DNA of 64,000 bases from Dryomyza anilis (lineage: Eukaryota > Arthropoda > Insecta > Diptera > Dryomyzidae), in contig OX638134.1 of NCBI GenBank assembly GCA_951804985.1, positions 5,642,001 through 5,706,000 of the forward strand, read 5' to 3'. Numbering within the stretch: position 1 is the first letter of the stretch; each line of letters starts with the position of its first letter. Both the position numbers and the translations under genes were made by a program. Positions 24,440 through 37,400 of this stretch are shown one piece after another. The notes beneath the pieces were generated by a model. The model was not told the origin of the DNA. It made no database searches and saw only the letters and a list, made by a program, of their open reading frames with translations.

Positions 24440-25200
24440 AAAATAATTCAAAATTCAATGTATCACTAAAAATTACATTTTTCACTGCAAATTCAATTTT
24501 TCACTACAAATTCAATTTTAAATAAAAATTCAATTTTTCACTAAAAAGTAAAATTTCACTAAAAAATTCAACTTTTCACTAATAATTCAACTTATCACTA
24601 AAAATTCAATTTGCAGTGAAAAATTTAATTTTTCACAATAAAAATCAATTTTTTACAAAAAATTCAATTCTCATTACAAAAAATTCAATTTTTCACAAAA
24701 AAATTCAAATTTTCACAAATAAATTCAAATTTTCACAAAATATCAATTTTTCACTAAAAATTCAATTTTTCACTAAAAATTCAAATTTTCACTAAAAATT
24801 CAAATTTTCACTAAAAATTCAAATTTTCACTAAAAATTCAATTTATCACCAAAATTCAATTTTTCACTAAAAAATTCAATTTTTCACTAAAAATTCAATT
24901 TTTCACTTAAAAATTCAATGTTTCGCTAAAAATTCAATTTTTCACTAAAAATTCAAATTTTCACTAAAAATTTAAATTTTCATTAAAAATTAAATTTTTC
25001 TCTAAAAATTCAATTTTTCACTAAAAATTCAATTTTTTACAAAAAATTTAATTTTTCACTAAAAATTAAAATTTTCTTTATAAATTTAATAATTCATAAA
25101 ATTCAATTCTTTCACAAAAAATTTAAGTTTATTTTTCAGTAACAATTAACATTTTCATTCAAAAATTAAATATTTCTAAAATTGCATTTAAAATTTTTCA
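24440..25200. repeat. 19-bp minisatellite array (TTCAATTTTTCACTAAAAA orientation)
   Basis: Roughly 40 copies, most regular between 24730 and 25050. Common variants are TTCAAATTTTCACTAAAAA and TTCACAAAAAA. Orientation is opposite to the arrays at 16735 and 26270. Confidence 0.93.
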
Positions 25201-26269
25201 ATTTGAGTTTATTAAAGTTTATATTTTTCTCCATTTTTAGCATTTTTAATTATGTCACATAATTTTACAAAATCGCATAAATAATTTAATCAAAATAAAC
25301 TGCATTTTTATTTAATACATTTATCAAAAACTTAATTATTAACCAACATAAAAGCATGCAAGTGACTGGTTGTTGGTTGCCATTACACATTGCTCATACG
25401 TCACATGGCACTTTATAAAAACAATTTTAAAAATTTCGTTAAAGTTATGGGGTAAAAATGTTTTATAATTAACTGTACTTCCGCCAGCGCAGTGCCGTTG
25501 CTATAAATAACATTTATAATAGCAAGAAATTTTAATGAACTGCAACCAAAAACCACTTTGGCGAAGCCACTTCGAAAGACCAGTAGTTAATTTAATAAAT
25601 GGGCCAAACTGACGCAGACAGCCGCCAGGCTACTGCCAATGGCCAACATAATGATGTCGCATAGTCCATAAATATTTTGAGCAGTAGCTGCTGGTGGTGC
25701 TGCTTCCGATGACGTCGTATTTTTGCTTTATCATTTTTATTTTATTTATTAGTTTTGCAAAATGCATTTTATGAAATTTGAGCATTTTAAATGCGCTGCT
25801 GTGACGTTGGTCAACCGCTAATAAATGACGCATAGTCACTAACAAAGACTAAAACCACTGAAAAACACACACAGATTAGTTTAGTTTGCCACACTAACAC
25901 CACCAAAGTATGGTCATCATATTGTAATCGGATATTAAGTGCAACGCCATTAATAACATTGACACCGACCACATTGAAACTAACAATAAAAACGGAAAAA
26001 TGCCAATAAAAGCAGTCAATTAAATTAAAATGAAGCATTAAACAATAAACTAGAGTTTTAGTTGTTAATTTGGTTTAATAGTCAACCTTGTAATATTTAG
26101 AACGTACATTTCAAACGAATTTATTAAATGTTGCGTATACGTCATGACTACCAAAAATGACTAAAGCATTTAATATACAACTAATAAAGCTAATGCAGAA
26201 AATGCAGCTAATAAAATTTAATTTTCAAATAGTCAATTTAAGGTTTTTTTAATTAATTTTTGTTTTCTA
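25201..26269. other. Noncoding DNA, no gene seen
   Basis: Balanced, unique-looking sequence with an exact CTCATACGTCA at 25393-25403 and a variant at 26134. Overlapping short frames at 25630-26038 on the minus strand have no recognisable domain. Confidence 0.5.
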
Positions 26270-27165
26270 TGTAAAAAATTGCATTTTAAGTGATAAATCG
26301 ATTATTTACTGAAAAATGAATTTTTAGCGAAAAAAAAAATTTAGTGAAAATTTAAATTTTTAGTGAAAAATTGATTCTTTACTGATAAATCGAAATTTTA
26401 GTGAAAATTTAAATTTTTAGAGATAAATCGAAATTTTATTGAAAAATTGAATTTTAGTGAAAAGATGAATTTTTAGTGCAAATTAATTTTTTTGTGAAGA
26501 ACTTAATTTTTAGTAAAAAATTTTATTTTTAGTGAAAAATTGAATTTTTAGTGAAAAATTGAATTTTTAGTGAAAAATTGAATTTTTAGTGAAAAATTGA
26601 ATTTTTAGTGAAAAATTGAATTTTTAGTGACAAATTGAATTTTTAGTGAAAAATTTAATTTTTAGTGAAAAAATGAATTTTTAGTGAAAAATTGAATTTT
26701 TTGAAAAAAATTTAATTTTTAGTGAAAAAATGAATTTTTAGTGAAAAATTGAATTTTAAGTTAAAAATTGATTTTTTAGTGAAATATTTTTAGTTCAAAA
26801 TTGACTTTTTAGTGAAAAATTGAATTTTTAGTGAAAAATTGAATCTTTACTGATAAATCGAAATTTTAGTGAAATTTTAGTGAAATGAAAAAATTGAATT
26901 TTAGTGAAAAATTGGATTTTTTGTGAAGAATTTAATTTATAGCAAAAAATTGAATTTTTAATGAAAAATTTACTTTTTATTGAATTTTGTATTAGACATT
27001 TAAATGTTAGTGAAAAATTAAATTTTAAGTAAAAAAGATTTATTGAACATTTAAATTTTAATTGATTTTTATTGAAAATTTAAATTTTTAATGATAAATT
27101 AAATTTAAAGTGCAAAATTAAATTATTCCTGAAAATTTAATTTTTAGTTCAAATTTAATTTTATT
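26270..27165. repeat. 19-bp minisatellite array (AGTGAAAAATTGAATTTTT orientation)
   Basis: Most regular from 26540 to 26700, where many units are identical; edges are diverged. Same family as at 16735 but inverted relative to the neighbour at 24440. Confidence 0.93.
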
Positions 27166-28729
27166 TTCTTCTTTTATAACCACGCTTTATTTAATTATCA
27201 AATGTCAAATTTTTGTTCAATTTGGCAACACTTTGTTCCATGTTTAAATGTAAACTTTATAAATTATAAAATTTGGCTTATGCTTTATTTAATGAAAACA
27301 AAACTCGCGTATAATTCTGAAAATGTAACTGAAAATGTGAATTTCTTGCGCAATTTAAGTTTGGCGAACTTGTTGAGATGTATGTGGGATTGATGTTTAT
27401 TTTATATATGGGGTGTTGTTCAAATGTTTAATGGAAGTTCTTAAATAAAGGGTTATGTGAAGCAGGCTCTCGAGTTGTATTGCTGAGAACTTGTTGACAG
27501 CTACGCTGTGTTGAGTCAAGTTTTATGCATGAAGAATATAAAAACAACATGCTTCCCACAGTGATTCGGGACCAACACGTGTCGCAAGTGCCAAGTTTCA
27601 CAGTCAGTGTTGTTGACAGTGCGAGTTTTGAATTTTAAATTTTGTGAATTATGTTGCAGTTGCATTTGCAATACAACGAATTTTTTATGACTAAATAAAT
27701 GCGTCAAACGAAAAGTAATGCAACCAAAAAACTAATTTATTTGGCAGACATATTATTTGCTAATATAGTTTTTTTTTTTAAATTTGTTTCGTTTGTGACA
27801 TGAAAGTTTTGTAAACATTTCTAAAGCCAAAAAGGTAAAAAAAAAGAAAACATGCAGCGCCATAGAAATTGTCATGTTAAACATGTATTCATTACGTGCG
27901 CTGTGACATTAAATCAATTTCTTTTTTTTAATTTTATGCTGCATAAAACACAAAAAGCTTTTTACAACAAAATGTTTTAATTAAGCGCAAAAATTCATTA
28001 GTACAAAATATCAAAAATGAGGGCATTTAGTGCGAATTTAAAATGTAAATGTTTTACCCAAAACTTTGCATGTTGAGGAAAATTTTAATTTTGGTCCAAC
28101 ATTTTATTTCTAGTTGATAATATTAATTTGAATGGCAAATGAGCAAAACTATTAAATAAAAATCAATTTTGAGTGAAATTGTAATGTGTTAATTCAACAA
28201 AACCTCAAATAATTGGATGTAATGAATACAAAATTGTATAATTGGCAAAGCACTAGACTTTAGGATTTTTTTTCTAAAACTTTACACGATAGAAATTTAC
28301 TTTTAACAAATTTAACGATTCAGCATACCAAAGAATATATACAAAAAAAGTTACATGTAAAAATAACCACCTATGTCGATTGAGGAATGGTTTAACCAGA
28401 GAAAATGTCGATTTTTATGTACTTTTTCAACTTCAAGGAGCATAAGATTTTATTCATAATTAATGAAATTTTAGGAGGACATAATAGATACAATCTATAA
28501 TATTTTGAGTCTATTACGGCAAAAAAACTTTATGTAGATGGTAAAAAAAATAAAAATATGAATTTAAATGGATCATCTGCAATGCGCGAACACAGGACAT
28601 TATTTTTTTTACTCAAATTGTTTTGTGGTAAACACTAGCAGCACTTTTTAGTCCTATTACAACTATGAGAATAAATTTCGAACCGCCCTACTGAGTAGTA
28701 TTGTAATTTTTTTGAACTTTATAAGAATT
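27166..28729. other. Noncoding DNA, no gene seen
   Basis: Unique AT-rich sequence. The least AT-rich stretch is about 27440-27640. Short frames only. Confidence 0.5.
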
Positions 28730-30065
28730 TTGAAGAAAACTTAAATTTTTTGTAAAAAAAAAAGAGTAATTCAAATTTTAATTAGAACTTAAAATTTGGT
28801 GTAAAAATATTAATTTTTAATTTCCGGCGAAAATTAAAATTTTTTGTCAATATTTTGTTATAAATAACATTTTTTGTGAAAACATACTTTTGAGAGTAAT
28901 ATAAACCTTCGGTTAATAAGTCAGATTTTGAGTGAAAAATCGAATATGGTGTAAAAAAATAAATTTTTAACGAAAAATAAAATGTTGAGTTAAAAAATCG
29001 ATTTTTTTTTTATAGAAAGTTAGATTTTGTATCAAAAATAAAATGTTAAGTGAACAATACAATTTTGAGTGAATAATAAAATTTTGAATATAATAGTTTT
29101 ATTATGTTTTTTTTTTTAATTAAAAGTAATATTTGAATAAAAAATAAATTTTTGAGTGAAAAAAAAATGTTGAGTGAAAAATATAAATTTTGAGTGAAGA
29201 ATAGACATTTTGAGTAAAAAATAGAAATTTTAATAAATACCTAACTATTGAGTAAAAATTCGAATTTTAAGGAAAAAATTCTACAATAAAATAAATTGAA
29301 TTTTGAGTAAAAAAAATATAATTTTTTAGTAAAAAAAAATATATTTTTTTATGAAATTACAAATTTTGACTCAAAATTTAGGATACAAATTCAATTTCGA
29401 ATTAAATATATAGTCTTGTGTGAAAACTATTATTCTGAGTGAAAAATATAATTTTGAGTAAAAAATATAATTTTGAGTGAAAAATATAATATTGAGTGAA
29501 AAACTAAATTATGAATGAAAAATTTAGTTTTTATAAAAAAAAAATATTAGAAATTAGTTTTTGCATTACTAAGAAATTTAAATATTTAGCGAAAACTCAG
29601 ATTTTAAGTAAAAAATAAAATTTTGAGGTAAAATCGAATTATAAGTGAAATACTAAATTTTGAATGAAATACTAAATTTTAAGTGAAATATAAATATTTA
29701 GAAAAAATCGAATTTTTAGTGATTTTTATATTGTTTTATAAAAAAATTGTGTTGAATGAAAATTTTAGTTTTGAGTGAAATATTAAATTTTGTGTGAAAT
29801 ACTAAATTTTGAGTAAAAATATAATTTTTAGTGAATTAAAAAAAAAAAAACTTTGAATACAAAAAATATAAATTAAACTTTGAGTAAAACAATATTTTTA
29901 ATCTAGATTTATATTTATAGTGCAATATTAAATTTGAGTAAACATTGTAATTTTTATTGAAACACAAAATGTTGATTAAATTTGCAGTGAATAAAAACTT
30001 GAAGTAAAATAAAAAGTTTAATCAAAATATAAAATTTAGAGTGAATATTAGATTTTGAACAAAAA
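28730..30065. repeat. Diverged minisatellite related to the 19-bp family (TTTTGAGTGAAAAATA type)
   Basis: Irregular copies of (A)ATTTTGAGTGAAAAATA, differing from the main family by TTTTGAG in place of TTTTTAG. Spacing varies by several bases. It is probably an older branch of the same repeat. Confidence 0.8.
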
Positions 30066-30087
30066 TTTAATTTATTAAAATACCCAG

Positions 30088-30695
30088 GTGGGAATTTCCA
30101 GAACAGTGCCAGGCTTGTTACGGGCTTGACTACCAAGGCTTGGTATATCGGGCCACACACAAGTCTGACAGACTCGATATAGGCCTTGATATACCAAGCT
30201 AGACACAAGCCTGTCACATTCGTCATTCCCAGATTTCAAACAAGCCTCGTTAGTTTATATTGGACACAAGCCTGGGACAATCGTGACTTACACAGGCCTT
30301 GTTAGTTTAGGTTCGACGCAAGCCTGGCACAATCGTCACTCACAGACTCCACACAGGCCTTGATATATCAAGCTAGACACAATCCTGGCACATTTGTTAT
30401 TCCCAGATTTCAAACAAGCCTCGTTAGTTTAGATAAGACACAAGCCTGAGGCAATCGTCTCTCCCAGGCTTTACACAGGCCTTGTTAGTTTAGGTTAGAC
30501 ACAAGCCTGGCACATTCGTCACTCACAGACTCCACACAGACCTTGATATTCCAAGCTAGGCATAGGACTGCACATTTGTAATTCCCAGATTTAAAACACG
30601 TCTTGTTAGTTTATGTTTGACACAAGTCTGGCACAATTTCCATTCTTGGACTCCACACAGGCCTCGGTAAACCAATATTGACACAAGGCTGAAAT
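30088..30695. repeat. Higher-order array: about 59-bp monomers in about 177-bp trimers
   Basis: GC-richer than its surroundings. Monomers share AGACACAAGCCTGGCACA and TAGTTTAGG/TCAAGCTAG joints. The CAAGCTAG-bearing monomer starts at 30195, 30369 and 30552 (174 and 183 apart), and each is followed by the TCCCAGATTTCAAACA type and then another type, giving a three-monomer higher-order unit. It abuts the diverged 19-bp family on the left. No reading frame persists. Confidence 0.85.
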
Positions 30696-32289
30696 AATAT
30701 TGAGCCAAATATAAAAATAATCTATTATAATAGATTTCGACTGAAAAGTAAAAACTTAAATTTTAATTATATTTTAATTAAATAATAAACATTTTGTTAA
30801 ATACTTAAATATTTTGTTCATTAAAATATGAAAATTAAGATTTTAAATAAAAAAATAAAATGTTGACTAAAAATAAGTGTTTTTAGTTTAAATATAAACT
30901 CTGGAAAAAAACAGCCACGTGTTGCAAAAATAAGGCCATTGCATAAACTAGATTTTTGTGCAAAAAAAAAAGTTAATTAGACACTTCTTAGTGCACAGTG
31001 CCGACAACATCATTAGCTGCAAGATTAGAGACTCTAGTGGTCGCTTCAAAAATCCTACAAAGTACAATTTAATGATGTGCTACAACACATACAGTTTGTC
31101 GAAATTAAAGGACCTCTGACTGAATACAAAATTCATGTGTTTTTGTTTTTTTCGTTGTTTTTTCTGTTTTTTTGTACATTACGCAGTAAATAATTGTCTT
31201 TTTCTAGTCCTCAGTTCGTCTAAAATATACACGCTATACAAATCATAAGCAAATAACATTCTAGGTATCTCTGATTTGTACGAACAACAGCAAAAAAATT
31301 CCCTACAAATTATTTTCACATAATGAAGGCAACAGCAACGCCGCACAACGTTGACTGTCCTGCCCATCGCCTGATTTAAGGGTCCATCGGGTGCGTTTGT
31401 AATGACCGTCTGTCATGGTCCTTGTGGTGCTAAAATCGCCCTATTGCTATATGGTATGTGTTTCAATTTGTCTGTCGGGCAGTTGCTCTGTTTGTTTGGA
31501 TTTTTTTTTTGCATTTCAGTTGATTTATTTTTTCTTCTGCTGCTTTCTTTTTTTTATATGCGTCTGTCCATTTTAGTCCCTTGACGTTTCATCTTTTGGC
31601 ATGTTTGACTGTCTGCTGTGTAGCGCTATGATGCATGTCTGTCTGTCAACATCTTACTGTATATCATATATGTAGAATTGAAATCCACTATTCATCGCAC
31701 TTAAAACATCTTATTTTTTTAATATTACTGCATTTTGTAGTAATTATAGGAAATAAATTCAAAATAGACGTAATTATAGGAAATAAATTCAAAATAGACG
31801 TTAAAATTAACTTAATTTATTTTATTAAATATTACAGAATTATCAATAATTTAAAATACACTGAATAAAACCATGTATTTTCAATAATTTCCACCGTGTA
31901 CGAAATATTAAATTCATTTATATTTATTTATTCGATATTAGTACAAACTTAGCAGATTTTACTACATTTTTTATTTACTTAATACAAACTAATTTAAATA
32001 TGTTTTATTAATAATAAATTATAATTAATATAATGTATAATATATAATATATAATAATAATTCATACTTTTTCATAAATTTAATAATATGTATCATATTT
32101 TTACATATAAGACTTAGTAAAATTAGTATTTTAATAATTTTTGTAATTTCGCAATACAAACATATTAAAATTTAGTATTTTTCTATTGAATTTTACTATT
32201 ATGCATTGTTGTTACATTTACATCATTCGTCCTGAACCTGATTTCTTCGTAAAAGACAACTTTAAAATAAACTGTCACTTAATTGAAAT
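30696..32289. other. Noncoding DNA, no gene seen
   Basis: Unique sequence; about 31000-31660 is less AT-rich. A 30-base direct duplication (TTATAGGAAATAAATTC and onward) lies at about 31743-31800. Short frames lack domains. Confidence 0.5.
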
Positions 32290-32675
32290 TGTATGCATTT
32301 ATCGCGCGGAAGATAAAAGGAAGATATAACTTGTAACTGATAAAATAGCTATGTACGAAATATATAAAACATATGTAGGGAAATTTTTATAATATTTTTG
32401 ATTAAAAGCGCCTATGAGTCAAATTTATGATTTATCTTCCTTTTATCTTCCACACGATAAATGTGTAAAATAAAGCTAAAACAACAGAAATTTTATTTAA
32501 AATACATTTTAAGTGTACATTTTATTTAAAATGTTAATTTTTAATAATAAATAGGACCTTTAATGTAAATTATTATCAAAATTGTTCATGGGATAATTTT
32601 ATTAGAAAGTAAAAATGCTAAAATATTAATTTTATAATTTATCTGCCTCGCGATAAATGTGTAGAATACGTTTTT
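32290..32675. repeat. GATA-core satellite, cluster 1
   Basis: The conserved core ATTTATCGCGCGGAAGATAA plus AAGGAAGATA lies at 32297-32326 on the plus strand, and inverted copies lie at about 32432-32464 and 32637-32660 (degenerate). The pair at 32297 and 32464 looks like inverted ends of a segment of about 180 bp, which has a homologue at 38262-38423. Spacers are AT-rich and align with the other clusters. Confidence 0.82.
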
Positions 32676-33419
32676 TTTTTTAAATCAAATAAATTAGTTA
32701 ATAAATTAGTATTTTAATAATTGCTATCTTATTACAAACATAATAGATTTGATTATGTCTCTATTGAATTTTACTATTTTTGTGTAGTGCTGCCACATGT
32801 TATTTCTCAGTTATTTTACAGTCGGAAAATTGCTTAAAGGATGCCTCAAAGATTGCTTCTCATGAACCTCACCACAGTGTCTGTCCATGCCACTAACCCT
32901 TTGAGCATTAAGTAACCTTTGCTAGTGCATGAGTATTTCGTAGAGATTTCAAAGTAATTTTCCTCTGCTTTGCACCCTATACGAGTGACACGAGAGGAGC
33001 GCGGCAACGAGAGCGATGTTCAACGATTGCACTGCTCGGTAATAAAAAGAACTACAGCACATGTTTACGGTAAGCATGACGTACATGTCGTTGAGATAGC
33101 AAAAATCCTAATTTTTTTTTTTGCTTATTATTTAATTTTATTTTCATTTCTACACTCTGTGCTGCTCACTTTGAAGTATTGCGTTTTAATGCACTCTGAT
33201 TTGAAATTAAGTGCAAATGGAATTTGGTGCACGAAGAGGTTATTCTTATTTTATATATTTAGCTATTTTTTTTTTTATTTTCTTAATAAAAAATCTTTTT
33301 AAGGAACGCAAAATTATGATTGCGAACACGAAGAGTGTTATAGTTTTTTTAATATAATTTACATAATTTATTTTTACACAATTAAAAAAAAATCAAATTT
33401 TCAAATATTTATTAAATAT
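32676..33419. other. Noncoding DNA, no supported gene
   Basis: Includes a less AT-rich stretch at 32810-33100. A 110-codon frame at 32970-33302 ends in Phe-rich low-complexity sequence and has no recognised domain. Confidence 0.45.
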
Positions 33420-34015
33420 TACCAAATTTTTCTTGAAAAATTATATGTTTCACTAATAATTTAATTTTTCACTAAAAAAAATCATTTTTTACACTAAAAT
33501 TCAATTTTTTACCTCCAATTAAATTTTTGATTAAAATTAAATTTTTCACTAAATATTAAATTTTTTACTAAAAATTCAATATTTCACTAAAAATTCAATT
33601 CTTCACTAAAAATTAAATTTATTATTTAAAATTCAATTTTTCACTTTAAATTCAATTTTCCACTAAATTCAAATTTTCAGTAAAAATTCAATTATTCACT
33701 AAAAAATTCAATTTTTCACTAAAAATTTAAAATTTTCACTAAAAATTCAATTTTTCACAAAAACAATTTTTTTTGCTAAAAATTTAATTTTTCACTAAAA
33801 ATTAAATCTTACACTAAAAATTAATTTTTTCACTACAAATTCAATATTTCACTAAAAAGTTAATTTTTCACTAAAAATTCAATTGTTCATTAAAAATTCA
33901 AATTTTCACCAAAAATTCTACTTTTCACTAAAATTAGGCATTTTATCAATATTCCACAAAATTTTTAATTTTCACATAAAATTAAATATTTTACTTAAAA
34001 TTTAATTTTTCACAA
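33420..34015. repeat. 19-bp minisatellite array (TTCAATTTTTCACTAAAAA orientation)
   Basis: About 30 diverged copies of the family unit, with small indels between units. Confidence 0.9.
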
Positions 34016-35289
34016 AAGGAACCATAGATGGTTCATTTCAATTTTCAAGATTTAGACAAATCCACCATGACGCATAACCGTTTTTCATTTAATTCAATTA
34101 CAATTTAAATGTTTATAAAGTCTCTAAAAAGCATAATAAGGCTGCTTTAATATTATTTAATAAAATTGAAAAAGATACAATAAAAAAAAACAACAACTTA
34201 ATTTAAAAATGTTTAATCAACGAACCATATGATTGCGCAACATTTCCGCATACGCCTGAGTTGGCATTTTGTGGCATCAGCGCATAAATTACTTGTTTGA
34301 TGCTGTTGAAACATTGTGCTGCAGTGCTTGAACTTTTTGTTTTTTTTTTAACTGTTGAAATCTTTTGTTTCGACTGCATTAAAATAAATTTAAATTTTTT
34401 ATGCCTTGTTTTTATTGTTTTCTTAATTTCAATACACAGTGTGCTGCATATCGTCATTAATTAGCTGTTTTATACTACACGATGTTGTTACATTCTGCAG
34501 TACCTTTTAATACAAAGGACGCTATATTCAGCAGAATAGCAAAAACAACAACAATAATTACAAAGCGAGGATGTCATAATTTAAAGCGCTGCAACTTGGT
34601 CCTTTGCAAATAGCAGTATGTTTATTTTTCGACGTGCTGCTTATCTTTCGGCACGTTTAACATTTATTTTGCATAAAGTATAAAAAGGCAAAAATAAAAA
34701 TAAAATGGAAAATGAAAAAAAATAATAAAATAAACTGTTACTGCTATAATTTGGCTACTATAAAACCCCCTAAAATAGTAGAATAAACGAAAATATTAGT
34801 TTTTCTTTGTTTTTGTGTGTTTTATGTAGCGTGAAATTAATTAAATGGTGCTCTACTTTAATAGCCTAAACAAATAGTGCGATATTTAAAAAATGCTAAA
34901 TTGAAATAAATATTTAATTTTATTAACATTTAAAATTTAATTTATTCAAATTTAAACGTAATATCGTCATTTTAGAACTAAAAGTCGCCAAGTACAATTT
35001 TATGAAAATCTGAAATTTCAACTTTGTTGGTAATTATTACAAAAAGTAATTGATAGATTTTTAAAGTGAAAATATTAATTGATAGATTCACATTTTCTTA
35101 ACATTTGGTAAAAATATAGATCACATCTATCAGATACTGAATGATATATGAAGAATTTTGTAAATGAATTATTGGAATTTTGAAAATGTAGTTGTTGACT
35201 TTTAGTTCTGCAACGACGATATGTTGATTTCGAAATTTGTCAATTGTTATAAAAATGTCCGCTTTTAAGAGTAAATTTTTAAATATTTT
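34016..35289. other. Noncoding DNA, no gene seen
   Basis: Unique AT-rich sequence with short frames only. An 84-codon minus-strand frame at 34203-34457 has no recognised domain. Confidence 0.5.
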
Positions 35290-35890
35290 TGAAAATTTAA
35301 AATTTTCGGTACAACATGTAGTATGAGTAACATTTATATCAAAGTTAAATGATTATTATACAACACAATTTAGCTGATATTATAATATAGTATCACTTAT
35401 TTTAAACTAAAAACATTAGTTCTTTTGCTATATTATGTAATATACAATTTATAATTTTATTTTTCCAACTTACCGCCTTCAAAAATGTTACTTACTACAT
35501 GACGTATGAGTGTTATTAATTATTTTAATTTTAAATGTTATAATTGTTTCTCAATAAAATATCCTATAAATGATGTACATTGTAAAGAGTTAACAAGTTA
35601 ATTAAATTTTGGAAAACTTTTTATTATCAATATGTTAAAATTTGCACATTTATATACAATGCGTTGTATGAGTAACATTTATATGTTAGCTCAACGATTT
35701 TTATTGAACACAATTTAGCTCCTATTAAATTGTTGTAGAGTATATTTAAAACTTCAAACATTAAGCTTTCTTGCTATATTCTGTAAAATAATATTTATTA
35801 CTTTCTTCTTCTAAATGAATACATATAGAAATGTTGCTTACCACATGACGTATGAGTGTCATTAATTAGTTTTTACTTTAATTTTCGAAG
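35290..35890. repeat. Two-copy tandem repeat, offset 346 bp, carrying CTCATACGTCA motifs
   Basis: Copy 1 (about 35300-35545) and copy 2 (about 35645-35890) align throughout. Each starts near GTATGAGTAACATTTATAT and ends with CATGACGTATGAGTG (35498 and 35844). Between these, ACACAATTTAGCT and TTGCTATATT are shared. The AT-rich middle has diverged strongly, but the motif-bearing ends have not. Confidence 0.8.
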
Positions 35891-36480
35891 AAAAGCAGTA
35901 GACACAACATGTGTTGTGTTATAAATCGTTGCTTATTACGTTAATGTCTACAATTTATTACTTGTTATAAAAAGCTTTAATCAATTTCCATATTTTTACA
36001 GTTTATTCTGAACATTATAAGTTTACAATGAATTTAACTCATACGTCACAGTCTGCAATAAATTTAATAAAACAAAATCTATGGCTATATTTGGTGCTAT
36101 TGACAACATTCAGACGACATGTGCTGCATACAATAAAAACTAAATAAATTATGTTTCATAGGAATTGACTTTAATCATGGCATTCATAAATAAGATATTA
36201 ATTTTCCATGCTGTTAATGCATTCGATTAGCTCGAAATGCGCCGACTAATTGGTTATAAAAGCCATTATTGTCCATATTTATTACACAATATTGAAGCAA
36301 ATACAATAAGAAAATTCGCAGAATTTTGCTGTTGTTGCAGATATTGAATTATAGCCAAATGTTGAACAAATTAAGGTGCATTACGATGGCTTCAAATTAC
36401 TTACAAAAAAATTACAAATCACTATAATTAAAATTTATCTTAAATTTTATATTTATCTTAAAATAATATTTATCTTAAAA
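35891..36480. other. Noncoding DNA, no gene seen
   Basis: Contains an exact CTCATACGTCA at 36038-36048. Otherwise unique AT-rich sequence. Confidence 0.5.
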
Positions 36481-37400
36481 TAATATTTTTTGTTAAACAT
36501 TTAATTTTTGGACAAAATTTATTTTTCATTAAAAATTCCATTTTTCACTATAAATTCAATTTTTCACTAATAATTCAATATTTCATTAATAATTAAATTT
36601 TTCACTCAAAATTCAAATTTTCGCTAATAATTCAATTTTTAACTAAAATTTTCACGAAAAATTAAATTTGTCTCTAAAAATTCAATTTACACTAAAAAAA
36701 AATCAATTTTTCATTAATAATTAAATTTTTAACTAAAAATTCAAATTTTCACTATATAGTTAAATTTTCACTTAAAATTCAATTTTTAACTAATTTTTTC
36801 ATTAAAAATTCAATTTTTCACTAAAAATTTAATTTTTCATTAAAAATTCAAATTTTCACTAAATATTTAAATTTTTACTAAATATTCAATTTTTCACCAA
36901 AAATGTAAGTTATCACTAAAAGTTAAATTTTTCACTAAAAATTCAATTTATCATTAAAAAATTAATTTTTTCACTCAAAATTTAATTTTTCATTAAAAAA
37001 TTCTATCTTTCACTAAAAATTCAATTTTTCACTAAAAATTCAATTTTTCACTAAAAATTCAATTTTTCACTAAAAATTCATTTTTTCACTAAAAATTCAT
37101 TTTTTTCACTAAAAATTAAATTTTTCAATAAAAATTCAATTTTCACTAAAAATTCAATTTTTCACTAAAACTTTAATTTTCCACTAAAATTAAATTTTTC
37201 ACTAAAATTTAAATTTTTTACTAAAAAATTCTATTTTTTCCGAAAACTTCGATTTTTTTACTTATGAAAATTTAGCCAAAAAAAAAAATCAATAAATAAT
37301 GAAATTTTAATTTTTCACTAAAAATTCAACTTTTTAATAAAAATTAACATAATTACCAAAAAACTAATTTATCTTTAAAAAGCTATTTTTTTACTAAAAG
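36481..37400. repeat. 19-bp minisatellite array (TTCAATTTTTCACTAAAAA orientation)
   Basis: About 45 copies, most regular at 37000-37170. It stops about 40 bases before a candidate splice acceptor at 37443. Confidence 0.92.

Noticed and set aside
30088..30695. CRISPR-like regular spacing
   Set aside because: The spacers are themselves repeats of the same monomer, and the genome is eukaryotic. This is a higher-order satellite.
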